A DNA stretch of 16,550 bases from contig CAKUSI010000049.1 in NCBI GenBank assembly GCA_934678955.1, forward strand, positions 1 to 16,550, given 5' to 3'. The notes under the pieces were generated by a model, which was not told where the DNA came from, did not search any database, and saw nothing but the letters and a program-made list of their open reading frames with translations. Position 1 is the first letter of the stretch; each line of letters opens with the position of its first letter. This DNA is from an uncultured Austwickia sp. (lineage in GTDB: Bacteria; Actinomycetota; Actinomycetes; Actinomycetales; Dermatophilaceae). Both the position numbers and the translations under genes were made by a program. Below are positions 1 through 5,674 of the stretch, one piece after another.

Positions 1-89
1 GCGAAGGTCAAGGCGTCGCGAGTCACGCTGCCCACCGTACCGACGCGACCACCCGCGCGCGGGCCGGGCGGGGGTCGAGAGGCGGCCGT

Positions 90-95
90 TACGCT
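90..95 (+). promoter_or_regulatory. candidate -10 element for leaderless nudC mRNA
   Basis: TACGCT fits TAnnnT and ends 7 bp before the nudC ATG. That would place the transcription start at or next to the A of the start codon. No convincing -35 hexamer is visible in the GC-rich upstream sequence, and no Shine-Dalgarno lies before the ATG. The same TAnnCT-N7-ATG arrangement recurs at two other places in the window, which supports reading it as a leaderless promoter. Confidence 0.45.
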
Positions 96-102
96 GAGCC
101 GC

Positions 103-1098
103 ATGACCGGGCGGGACGAGGAACGGGCCGCGAGGGTCTGGGCGAGCCCCCGTCCCGACGGGCAGCTCCTGTCGGCGCTGGACCGGGGTGCCGACGTCCG
201 GACGCGCGCCGAGCTGCTTCCCGACCTCTTGGCGGATCCGCAGGTCCGAGTGCTGGACACGGCCGAGGGGACCGTGCCCGTCCTGCTCGGCGAACACGCT
301 CCGACCCTCGCCCTGCGCCCGCCGCGGCCCGAGGGCCGTTGGCGGGACGAACCGGCCAAGGCGGCCTTCCTGGGCCGGGACGACGCTGGCACCGCATACC
401 TCCTGGCCCGGCATCGCACCGCCGCGGACGCCGACCGTGCAACCGGCGACCCCCGGGCGGTGTGGCTCGACCTGCGGGAGTGCGGTCCTTGGCTCGGGCC
501 GATCGACCTGGAGCTGGCCCTCACCGGTGTGGGGCTCGCCCGCTGGCACGCCACCCACACGCACTGTCCTCAATGCGGCGCCCCCGCATCCCCCGGCCAG
601 GCGGGGTGGGTCCGCGTCTGCGGTCGCGACGGCAGCGTTCACTTCCCACGCACCGACCCCGCCGTCATCATGTCCGTGATCGGTCCCGACGACCGGCTGC
701 TGTTGGCTCGCGGGCCACGCTTCAAAGCGGGGCGCGTGTCGGTGTTGGCGGGTTTCGTCGAGCCGGGGGAACGGTTGGAGGACGCTGTCGCCCGCGAGGT
801 GGCCGAGGAGGTCGGCCTCCGGGTGGAGTCCGCGGCCTACGTCGGCAGCCAACCATGGCCGTTTCCCGCTTCGCTGATGATCGGTTACGAGGCGCGGACG
901 CACCAGGCCCGGCTGCGGGTCGACGCCTCCGAGATCGTGGAGGCGCGCTGGTGGGATCGAGCAGAGCTCGCGACGGCACTGGCGGCGGGAAGCGTCGGGA
1001 TCGCAGGGCGGCTGTCGATCGCGCGGCGACTAATCGAACGGTGGTATGGAGGCCGGCTGGACCAAGTTCTTGAGGCGGGCTCCGTGCGCCGGGATTGA
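103..1098 (+). CDS. nudC: NADH pyrophosphatase / NAD-cap-type Nudix hydrolase NudC
   Basis: A Nudix hydrolase of 331 aa. The NudC family cleaves NAD(H) to NMN(H) and AMP, and some members remove NAD caps from RNA; it is cytosolic. The N-terminal half (about 1-150) is the variable NudC N domain. A zinc-ribbon segment follows, with C155-x2-C158 and C173, but the expected fourth Cys is Asp (D176). A full Nudix box begins at G217 (GFVEPGE... REVAEEVGL). The family signature SQPWPFP at 249-255 marks NADH pyrophosphatases among Nudix enzymes. The ATG at 103 has no Shine-Dalgarno but sits 7 bp after a -10-like TACGCT, so a leaderless transcript is likely. Its 3' end faces the mycoredoxin gene with 3 bp between stops. 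The same pair neighbours uvrD2 in mycobacteria. Confidence 0.93.
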   Translation: MTGRDEERAARVWASPRPDGQLLSALDRGADVRTRAELLPDLLADPQVRVLDTAEGTVPVLLGEHAPTLALRPPRPEGRWRDEPAKAAFLGRDDAGTAYLLARHRTAADADRATGDPRAVWLDLRECGPWLGPIDLELALTGVGLARWHATHTHCPQCGAPASPGQAGWVRVCGRDGSVHFPRTDPAVIMSVIGPDDRLLLARGPRFKAGRVSVLAGFVEPGERLEDAVAREVAEEVGLRVESAAYVGSQPWPFPASLMIGYEARTHQARLRVDASEIVEARWWDRAELATALAAGSVGIAGRLSIARRLIERWYGGRLDQVLEAGSVRRD

Positions 1099-1101
1099 CC
1101 T

Positions 1102-1377
1102 CTAGTCGCCGGATCCGGCCATCAGTTCGGCGACGGTCTCCGCCGTCGGGTTGGTCGCGGTCTCCCCGTCCTCGAAGAGCACGGTCGGGACGACCCGGTT
1201 CCCGTGGTTGACGGACTCGACGAATGCCGCCGCCTCCGGATCCGTGTCCACGTCGACCTCGTCGTAATCCACCCCGAGGGCGTCGAGCTCGGCGCGCAGC
1301 CGCTCGCAATAGGGGCACCAAGACGTCGCGAACACCACAACGCGCCCAGGGGCGGGAGACACCGGTGATCCGTTCAT
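1102..1377 (-). CDS. mrx1: mycoredoxin (glutaredoxin-like thiol oxidoreductase)
   Basis: A 91-aa glutaredoxin-fold protein. Mycoredoxins reduce mixed disulfides between proteins and mycothiol, the actinobacterial low-molecular-weight thiol, in the cytosol. The active site CPYC is at 21-24, following VVVFATSW. The cis-Pro motif RVVPTVLFEDG (61-71) and the C-terminal helix TVAELM are in place, and length is normal for the family. I chose the ATG at 1377 because the longer open frame upstream adds residues without homology, and the thioredoxin-fold beta strand begins about 12 residues after this Met. The gene converges with nudC and is divergent from uvrD2 across 190 bp. M. tuberculosis Rv3198A occupies the equivalent place. 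A simple glutaredoxin is the alternative name; the actinobacterial context favours mycoredoxin. Confidence 0.88.
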   Translation of the reverse strand: MNGSPVSPAPGRVVVFATSWCPYCERLRAELDALGVDYDEVDVDTDPEAAAFVESVNHGNRVVPTVLFEDGETATNPTAETVAELMAGSGD

Positions 1378-1483
1378 GGGCTCAGTCTGACCCACGAGAC
1401 CGAGGGCACCGAGCGGACCCTCCCTCGATCCGGGAGGCATTCGGCCGGGCCGAAGGGTGTCGGTGCCGTCTGGGAGGATTCCG

Positions 1484-1530
1484 GCGAAGGCGGTGCGCCT
1501 GCCACGCCGCGGGGTGCGAAGGCGGTGCGC
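1484..1530. repeat. 15-bp direct repeat between mycoredoxin and uvrD2 genes
   Basis: GCGAAGGCGGTGCGC occurs exactly at 1484-1498 and 1516-1530, 32 bp apart start to start (about three helical turns). It lies in the 190-bp divergent intergenic region (1378-1567). This placement would suit a dimeric regulator shared by both genes, but composition-driven similarity is possible because the sequence is GC-rich. No clear -35/-10 pair was found for uvrD2 here. Confidence 0.5.
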
Positions 1531-1567
1531 TCGGGATCGGTCGAAGTGAAGGTCGGAGGCGTCGCCG

Positions 1568-3919
1568 GTGGTCGCCAGCGAGCGAGATGCAGACTCGGTG
1601 CTGGAGGGGCTCGACCCCGAGCAGCGCGAGGTGGCCGCCACGCCCCTCGGTCCCCTGTGCGTGCTCGCGGGTGCCGGCACCGGCAAGACGCGCGCGATCA
1701 CGCACCGGATCGCCTACGGGGTGCTCTCCGGCACCTACCGTCCCGACCGCGTGCTGGCGTTGACCTTCACAGCGCGGGCGGCCGGCGAGATGCGCACCCG
1801 TCTGCGCGATCTCGGCGTGGGGGGCGTGCAGGCGCGAACCTTCCACGCTGCGGCGCTGCGGCAGCTGCACTTCTTCTGGCCGAGCGCCATCGGTGGCGCC
1901 GCGCCGGAGATCCTCCCACACAAGGCCGGGCTCGTCGCCGAAGCGGGCGGGCGGCTGGGACTGGGTCTGGACCGCGCCGCCGTGCGTGACCTCGCCGCGG
2001 AGATCGAGTGGGCGAAGGTGAGCGGGTACACGGCGCAGACGTACGCGGCGGCCGCTCGAGCCGCGCGCCGCGACCCGGCCGGTCTCGACCCAACCGCGGT
2101 CGCCCGCCTCCTGGAGGCGTACGAGGACGCCAAGACCGCGCGCGGCGTCATCGATTTCGAGGATGTGCTGGTGATCCTCGCTGGGATCCTCGCGGCGCAC
2201 CCGGGGATCGCCGACCGGGTGCGCGGCCAATATCGCCACTTCGTCGTGGACGAATACCAGGACGTGAACGCCGTCCAGCAGCGCCTCCTCGACCTGTGGC
2301 TGGGTGGCCGCGAGGAGGTCTGTGTGGTGGGGGATCCCTCCCAGACCATCTATTCGTTCACCGGCGCCTCGCCGCGCCACCTGCTCGACTTCACGACCCG
2401 GCACCCGCAGGCTCACGTGGTCCGGCTGGTCCGCAACTACCGGTCGACGCCACAGGTGGTCGGCCTGGCCAACCTGGTGTTGCGGACGGGCCGGGGGCGG
2501 CCGGCGGGCACGGGGGCGCCGCTGCGGTTGGAGGCCCAGCGAGACGCGGGGCCGGTCCCGACGTTGGAGGCGTTCGCCGACGAGGACGCGGAGGCGGCGG
2601 GGATCGCGAGCGCTATCGCGGCCCTGGTGCGCGGCGGGAGGCCACCCAGTGAGATCGCCGTGCTCTTCCGCACGAACTCCCAGTCCGCGGCCTTCGAGCA
2701 GGCGCTGGCCGCCGCCGACGTGCCCTACCAGGTGCGCGGCGGCGAACGCTTCTTCCGCCGCGACGAGGTCCGGCGCGCCATGCTGCTGTTGCGCGGGGCG
2801 TCGCGCTCCGACGACGGCGCCGTCCCCCTGGGGGACCTGACCCGGGACGTGCTCACCGGGGCCGGATGGACGTCGGAGCCCCCCAGCTCCGGAGGCTCGG
2901 TGCGGGAGCGGTGGGAATCCCTGTCCGCCGTCGCCCGGCTCGCCGACGAACTCGCGTCCGCCGACGCGGAGGCCCGACTGGCCGAACTCGTGCGGGAGCT
3001 CGACCAACGCGCCGCCGCCCAGCACGCCCCGACCGTGGAAGGCGTCACTCTGGCGTCGCTGCACGCGGCCAAAGGGCTGGAGTGGGACGTGGTCTTCCTC
3101 GCCGGAGTCAGCGACGGCTACCTGCCCATCGCGATGGCCGAGGGCCCTGACGCCATCGAGGAGGAGCGGCGCCTGTTCTACGTCGGGCTCACCAGGGCGC
3201 GCCGAGACCTGCGGCTGAGCTGGGCAGCGGCGCGGCAGTCCGGCGGGCGCGCAGGTCGGCGGCCCTCCCGTTTCCTCGACGGCACGGGCGCGGTCTTCGG
3301 CGACGCGGCCAGGGGCGCTCCCCGGAGTCCCGCCGGCCGATCCGGCGACGGTGTGCGGCGCCGCAAGCCGGCCCGCCCGTCCCTCTGTCGCGTCTGCGGG
3401 AGCCCCCTGGCGAGTGGGTCGCAGCGCAAGGTCGGGCGCTGCGACGACTGTCCTCCCAGCTACGACGAGGCCACGTTCGAGCGGTTGCGCGCTTGGCGGC
3501 TCGCGGTGTCCCAGCGCGAGAAGGTGCCTGCGTTCGTCGTCTTCACCGACGCCACCCTGACCGCGATCGCGGAGCGATCGCCAGCGGACGCTGCCGAGTT
3601 GTCGCTGATCTCGGGCGTTGGAGCGAGGAAGCTGGAACGGTACGCCGCCGGGGTGCTCGCCGTCCTTGAGGGGACCGATCCCCTGGTGGCATCCTCGCCC
3701 GACGGGAGAGGCCAGAACGGGGCGTCCGTCACCGACGTGGACGCTGCAGAAGCGTTCGGGACAGAAGCGTCCAGGGCAGAAGCGTCCACAGCAGGCGCGG
3801 TCGAGCCGGGCGTGGTCGAGCCAGGCGTGGTCGAGCCAGGTGTGATGGAGCTAGGCGCGGTGGAGCTAGGTGCGGTGGACGCGCCGGAGGACACCACCAC
3901 GCCGGACGAGATCACGTGA
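1568..3919 (+). CDS. uvrD2: superfamily I DNA helicase UvrD2 with HRDC domain
   Basis: A 783-aa SF1A 3'-5' DNA helicase/translocase for DNA repair. Walker A AGAGTGKT is at 34-41, the Walker B DEYQD box at 228-232, and motif III GDPSQTIYSFTGA at 255-267. RNYRST comes next, then motif V SLHAAKGLEWD (about 497-507) and motif VI EERRLFYVGLTRAR (about 533-546). After the motor come a tetracysteine motif (C607-x2-C610, C625-x2-C628) and an HRDC domain (about 630-702), the layout of mycobacterial UvrD2. The remaining tail of roughly 80 residues is acidic and made largely of pentapeptide repeats (728-769), which makes the protein longer than the roughly 700 aa of M. tuberculosis UvrD2. The GTG at 1568 is chosen for a GGAGG Shine-Dalgarno 8 bp upstream (1555-1559). 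The gene is followed by the whiB7 control region, the same order as Rv3198c-Rv3197A. Confidence 0.94.
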   Translation: MVASERDADSVLEGLDPEQREVAATPLGPLCVLAGAGTGKTRAITHRIAYGVLSGTYRPDRVLALTFTARAAGEMRTRLRDLGVGGVQARTFHAAALRQLHFFWPSAIGGAAPEILPHKAGLVAEAGGRLGLGLDRAAVRDLAAEIEWAKVSGYTAQTYAAAARAARRDPAGLDPTAVARLLEAYEDAKTARGVIDFEDVLVILAGILAAHPGIADRVRGQYRHFVVDEYQDVNAVQQRLLDLWLGGREEVCVVGDPSQTIYSFTGASPRHLLDFTTRHPQAHVVRLVRNYRSTPQVVGLANLVLRTGRGRPAGTGAPLRLEAQRDAGPVPTLEAFADEDAEAAGIASAIAALVRGGRPPSEIAVLFRTNSQSAAFEQALAAADVPYQVRGGERFFRRDEVRRAMLLLRGASRSDDGAVPLGDLTRDVLTGAGWTSEPPSSGGSVRERWESLSAVARLADELASADAEARLAELVRELDQRAAAQHAPTVEGVTLASLHAAKGLEWDVVFLAGVSDGYLPIAMAEGPDAIEEERRLFYVGLTRARRDLRLSWAAARQSGGRAGRRPSRFLDGTGAVFGDAARGAPRSPAGRSGDGVRRRKPARPSLCRVCGSPLASGSQRKVGRCDDCPPSYDEATFERLRAWRLAVSQREKVPAFVVFTDATLTAIAERSPADAAELSLISGVGARKLERYAAGVLAVLEGTDPLVASSPDGRGQNGASVTDVDAAEAFGTEASRAEASTAGAVEPGVVEPGVVEPGVMELGAVELGAVDAPEDTTTPDEIT
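3747..3874 (+). repeat. two adjacent 15-bp tandem arrays in the uvrD2 3' end
   Basis: Three degenerate 15-bp units start at 3747, 3762 and 3777 (CAGAAGCGTCC core; peptide EAFGT/EASRA/EASTA). After 8 bp, five further 15-bp units run from 3800 to 3874 (GTCGAGCCAGGCGTG type; peptide VEPGV x2, VEPGV, MELGA, VELGA). The period keeps the reading frame, so copy number can change without truncating the protein. The tail is predicted to be disordered. Confidence 0.9.
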
Positions 3920-4020
3920 CGACACTCCCGCCTCCGCCTGGAGACGGGCGGACCGGCGAGGGCATGTCGCCAGGGGAACATCGCGAGGACGCGCCGACGA
4001 ACACCCACGCGCGCCGCGGG

Positions 4021-4060
4021 AAAAAAGAGATTGCGCCACCGCGCACGACCTTCATACCCT
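4021..4060 (+). promoter_or_regulatory. whiB7 promoter with A-rich WhiB7 target
   Basis: An A-rich run (AAAAAAGAGA, 4021-4030, continuing an upstream GGG) abuts a -35-like TTGCGC (4031-4036). An 18-bp spacer leads to TACCCT (4055-4060) as -10. Known whiB7/wblC promoters carry an AT-rich element directly upstream of the -35, bound by the AT-hook of WhiB7 together with the primary sigma factor for autoactivation. The A-run stands out sharply against the surrounding GC-rich sequence. The placement matches that model, and the whiB7 coding region lies about 390 bp downstream, so a long regulated leader follows. Confidence 0.75.
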
Positions 4061-4067
4061 GGTCGGG

Positions 4068-4220
4068 ATGCTGCGCGCGCCGACCGGCGCCCAGATCGTG
4101 GCAGGGACCGCGAAGCGGCCCGAGGCCGACGAGAGAGGCAGGGGGTGCCGACATGTGGATGGTCTTGCCAGCGACCGTGTCGGGCGCACCCCTGGGCATC
4201 CGCGGGACCGCGAAGTTTAG
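4068..4220 (+). CDS. candidate leaderless uORF 1 in whiB7 leader
   Basis: A 50-codon open frame starts with ATG exactly 7 bp after the -10 TACCCT, so the transcript may begin at this codon. The peptide is Arg-rich (starts MLRAPTGAQIVAG, ends HPRDREV) with no recognisable domain. It stops at TAG 4218-4220, inside uORF 2. A GGGACCGCGAAG direct repeat (4104-4115 and 4204-4215) lies within it. whiB7 leaders are known to use upstream ORF translation to set termination; whether this frame or uORF 2 is used cannot be decided from sequence alone. Confidence 0.4.
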   Translation: MLRAPTGAQIVAGTAKRPEADERGRGCRHVDGLASDRVGRTPGHPRDREV

Positions 4221-4341
4221 CGGCACGGACCCGAAGGGCCACGCGACATACGTCGAGCCCGCCCGTCTCCGCCCGACCTCCCCGTCCCTCCACCCGCCCG
4301 CCGCGAGCCGATCCGGACCGCCGATCGTGCAGCTCAGCTGA
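4153..4341 (+). CDS. candidate uORF 2 in whiB7 leader, ending just before the attenuator
   Basis: A 62-codon open frame starts at ATG 4153 with a good Shine-Dalgarno AGGGGG (4140-4145) 7 bp upstream. The peptide begins MWMVLPATVSGAP and has no known domain. The stop TGA (4339-4341) lies 18 bp before the attenuator stem and inside the palindrome AGCTCAGCTGAGCT (4331-4344). A ribosome slowed near the end of this frame would sit beside the terminator, which is how translation-sensitive whiB7 leaders are thought to sense ribosome-targeting antibiotics. This makes it the better candidate of the two uORFs. It overlaps uORF 1 in a different frame. Confidence 0.5.
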   Translation: MWMVLPATVSGAPLGIRGTAKFSGTDPKGHATYVEPARLRPTSPSLHPPAASRSGPPIVQLS

Positions 4342-4359
4342 GCTCCGACGCGTCACCAC

Positions 4360-4404
4360 CGGCCGCGGTACCCGCAAGGGGTCCGCGGCCGTTCTCGTCC
4401 TCTT
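4360..4404 (+). terminator. intrinsic terminator (attenuator) in whiB7 5' leader
   Basis: Perfect 9-bp arms CGGCCGCGG (4360-4368) and CCGCGGCCG (4383-4391) enclose a 2x2 mismatch and a CCC/GGG helix capped by a GCAA tetraloop (4374-4377). The pyrimidine tract TTCTCGTCCTCTT (4392-4404) follows. It ends 44 bp before the whiB7 start codon, so it would abort whiB7 transcription by default. A second CCGCGG at 4200-4205 upstream could pair with the 5' arm as an antiterminator, which is inference. Confidence 0.75.
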
Positions 4405-4448
4405 GGACAGGCCGCTGGATGACACCGCCTGTATCAGGAGCTTTGACC

Positions 4449-4718
4449 ATGACCACCATGACCGCGATCACGCAGGGTCGCCCGGTGCTGTTGCCGTGCC
4501 ACCAGGACGGCGGGGCGCTCTGGTTCGCCGAGAAGCCGGAGGAGCTGGAGACGGCCAAAGCGCTCTGCGGCCACTGCCCCCTGCGGGACGCCTGCCTCGA
4601 CGGCGCCCTCGGCCGGGGCGAGCCGTGGGGTGTGTGGGGAGGCCAGCTCTTCGACGGGGGCCGCGTCGTGCCGCGGAAGCGCCCCCGTGGCCGGCCCCGC
4701 AAGGAGGCCGTCGCCTGA
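4449..4718 (+). CDS. whiB7: WhiB-family redox-responsive transcriptional regulator WhiB7
   Basis: An 89-aa WhiB protein that, in the known family, carries a [4Fe-4S] cluster, binds the primary sigma factor and activates intrinsic antibiotic-resistance genes after ribosome stress. The cluster ligands are C17, C40, C43 and C49. The EPWGVWGG turn is at 58-65. The basic AT-hook RPRGRPRK at 78-85 is diagnostic of WhiB7 and reads A/T minor groove next to target -35 elements. The ATG at 4449 is chosen because AGGAG (4436-4440) lies 8 bp upstream; an in-frame start 30 bp earlier has no such site. Its long 5' leader contains an A-rich promoter, uORFs and an attenuator. uvrD2 precedes it as in mycobacteria. 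A 15-bp hairpin lies just downstream. Confidence 0.95.
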   Translation: MTTMTAITQGRPVLLPCHQDGGALWFAEKPEELETAKALCGHCPLRDACLDGALGRGEPWGVWGGQLFDGGRVVPRKRPRGRPRKEAVA

Positions 4719-4745
4719 CAGCGCACGACGCTGCGAAATGCCCTG

Positions 4746-4787
4746 GTGTACGGGGGTGCTGCCCGAGTGGAAAGCACCCCCGTACAC
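4746..4787 (+). terminator. 15-bp perfect hairpin downstream of whiB7
   Basis: GTGTACGGGGGTGCT (4746-4760) pairs perfectly with AGCACCCCCGTACAC (4773-4787) around a 12-nt loop. It begins 27 bp after the whiB7 stop. No T tract follows on the plus strand. It is most likely the whiB7 terminator of the U-less type common in actinobacteria; a protected 3' end is the alternative. Confidence 0.65.
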
Positions 4788-4857
4788 GCCCGGGTCGCTC
4801 GCGGTGAGGTGTGAATTCACCTACTTCGGGAGGCAGTTGCCGTTCTGAAGTGATATC

Positions 4858-4886
4858 TTGACCGGCCGTTTACGTGCGGCTAGACT
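4858..4886 (+). promoter_or_regulatory. canonical primary-sigma promoter for the small gene
   Basis: TTGACC (4858-4863), a 17-bp spacer and TAGACT (4881-4886) give the best -35/-10 pair in the window. Transcription would start near 4893, leaving a leader of about 80 nt before the ATG at 4972. A 10-bp palindrome GTGAATTCAC lies 37 bp upstream of the -35 (4811-4820) and might be an operator. Confidence 0.7.
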
Positions 4887-4971
4887 GGGCCATGGCCGCG
4901 TGAGGCGGGCGCCAGTGTCTGGTCCGTGGCCGAGCATCCGAAATGACACCCATGAGAAGGGTTTTCGACTC

Positions 4972-5118
4972 ATGCCCCCGCCCAGCACTCTGTTGACACT
5001 CGACCGTTTCCGACGTGCCGTGAGCCGCAACGAGACCGCCCGTCGCCGCAGCGTGGCAGAGGCACAGGACGCCGACTCCGACGACGCGGGCGCTGACGCC
5101 CAGGCCCAGAGCGCCTGA
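4972..5118 (+). CDS. small bipartite basic/acidic protein, unknown function
   Basis: A 48-aa protein I do not recognise. It begins MPPPSTLLTLDRFRRAVSRN, has an Arg-rich middle (to about residue 27) and an acidic Ala/Asp/Gln tail (about 28-48). It has no Cys, no membrane segment and no signal peptide. A start at ATG 4972 is preferred because the canonical promoter at 4858-4886 would start the RNA inside the longer open frame. AGAAGG at 4955-4960 is a plausible but distant ribosome site (11 bp). A 17-codon out-of-frame ORF (ATG 4943, TGA 4994-4996) overlaps the start and could modulate it. Charge segregation would suit a nucleic-acid or ribosome-associated small protein, but that is only a guess. 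Confidence 0.6.
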   Translation: MPPPSTLLTLDRFRRAVSRNETARRRSVAEAQDADSDDAGADAQAQSA

Positions 5119-5122
5119 CATC

Positions 5123-5142
5123 CGCCGGCTGCGCCCCCGGCG
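5123..5142. terminator. weak hairpin between convergent genes
   Basis: CGCCGG (5123-5128) and CCGGCG (5137-5142) can pair around an 8-nt loop in the 39-bp gap between the small gene and the DUF2853 gene. The stem is short and no T tract is present. It is a possible bidirectional terminator by position only. Confidence 0.3.
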
Positions 5143-5157
5143 CTGCGGTCGGCCCTC

Positions 5158-5478
5158 TCAGCGCAAGACGTCGAGCTTTCCGAACTTCTCGGCGAGCAGG
5201 TAGTAGACAGCCATCCGCGAGTTGCGCGACCCGTCCTTCATGCGGGCACCCACTTCGGCGATCGCAGCGTCCAGCTCCGCGTCGGACTGGGTCAGGCCCA
5301 GCTTCTTCTTCAGGAAGTTCTCGCGCACGGTCGCGAGCTCGGCCTTGTCGCTGAACGACACCCAGGCGGCGTCCGCCTTGCTCAGCACCAGCTGGTATGT
5401 CTTCACCATGGCGGCGACGACCGCGTCGTCGGCGTCCGGCGCGTACTTCTTCACGTCAGCAGCCCAATCCGTAGCCAT
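5158..5478 (-). CDS. DUF2853 family protein
   Basis: A 106-aa protein recognised as DUF2853 from its N-terminal WAADVKKYAPDADD, the central ENFLKKKLGLTQSDAELDAA and the terminal VYYLLAEKFGKL. The family consists of small, all-helical soluble proteins of about this length with no established function; no catalytic residues are evident. The ATG at 5478 is supported by a GGGAGGG ribosome site about 7 bp upstream on its strand. It is transcribed alone, convergent with the small gene and downstream of the ABC1-kinase operon, separated by about 196 bp. That gap holds two hairpins and a TTGACA hexamer (5584-5579) with only a poor -10 partner. Confidence 0.85.
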   Translation of the reverse strand: MATDWAADVKKYAPDADDAVVAAMVKTYQLVLSKADAAWVSFSDKAELATVRENFLKKKLGLTQSDAELDAAIAEVGARMKDGSRNSRMAVYYLLAEKFGKLDVLR

Positions 5479-5592
5479 GACTTGCCCTCCCTCGATGTGT
5501 GCACCGACCAGGCGATCGGCCGTCCCACGGTAGAACTCGCGATTCCCATCCGACGAATCGCCACCCCGTGAGTCCCACTGTCAACACCCCCG

Positions 5593-5640
5593 GCGTTCCC
5601 CGGCTGCCTTGGGAACGCAGTCGGTGCCGTCCACCGGCAC
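5593..5640 (-). terminator. two consecutive hairpins after the ABC1 kinase gene
   Basis: GTGCCG/CGGCAC (5624-5629 and 5635-5640, 5-nt loop) and GCGTTCCC/GGGAACGC (5593-5600 and 5611-5618, 10-nt loop) follow the ABC1 stop codon by 35-82 bp on the minus strand. Neither has a U tract. Tandem stems at this position suggest the end of the two-gene ABC1 operon and insulation from the DUF2853 gene. Confidence 0.45.
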
Positions 5641-5674
5641 GGAGCGGCCTTCCTCGCACCAGGACGTGAAGGGT

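Noticed and set aside
1382..3064. Long open frame antisense to uvrD2
   Set aside because: The plus strand carries all helicase motifs; the antisense frame is a GC-rich shadow with low-complexity Arg/Gly/His composition.
3920..4020. Terminator directly after uvrD2
   Set aside because: Only a 4-bp stem (CTCC/GGAG) and imperfect CCGCC/GGCGG pairing were seen, with no T tract.
5561..5584. TTGACA on the minus strand as a DUF2853 promoter
   Set aside because: The -35 is perfect but the sequence 17-18 bp downstream (GCGATT region) is a poor -10, so it is not listed as a feature.
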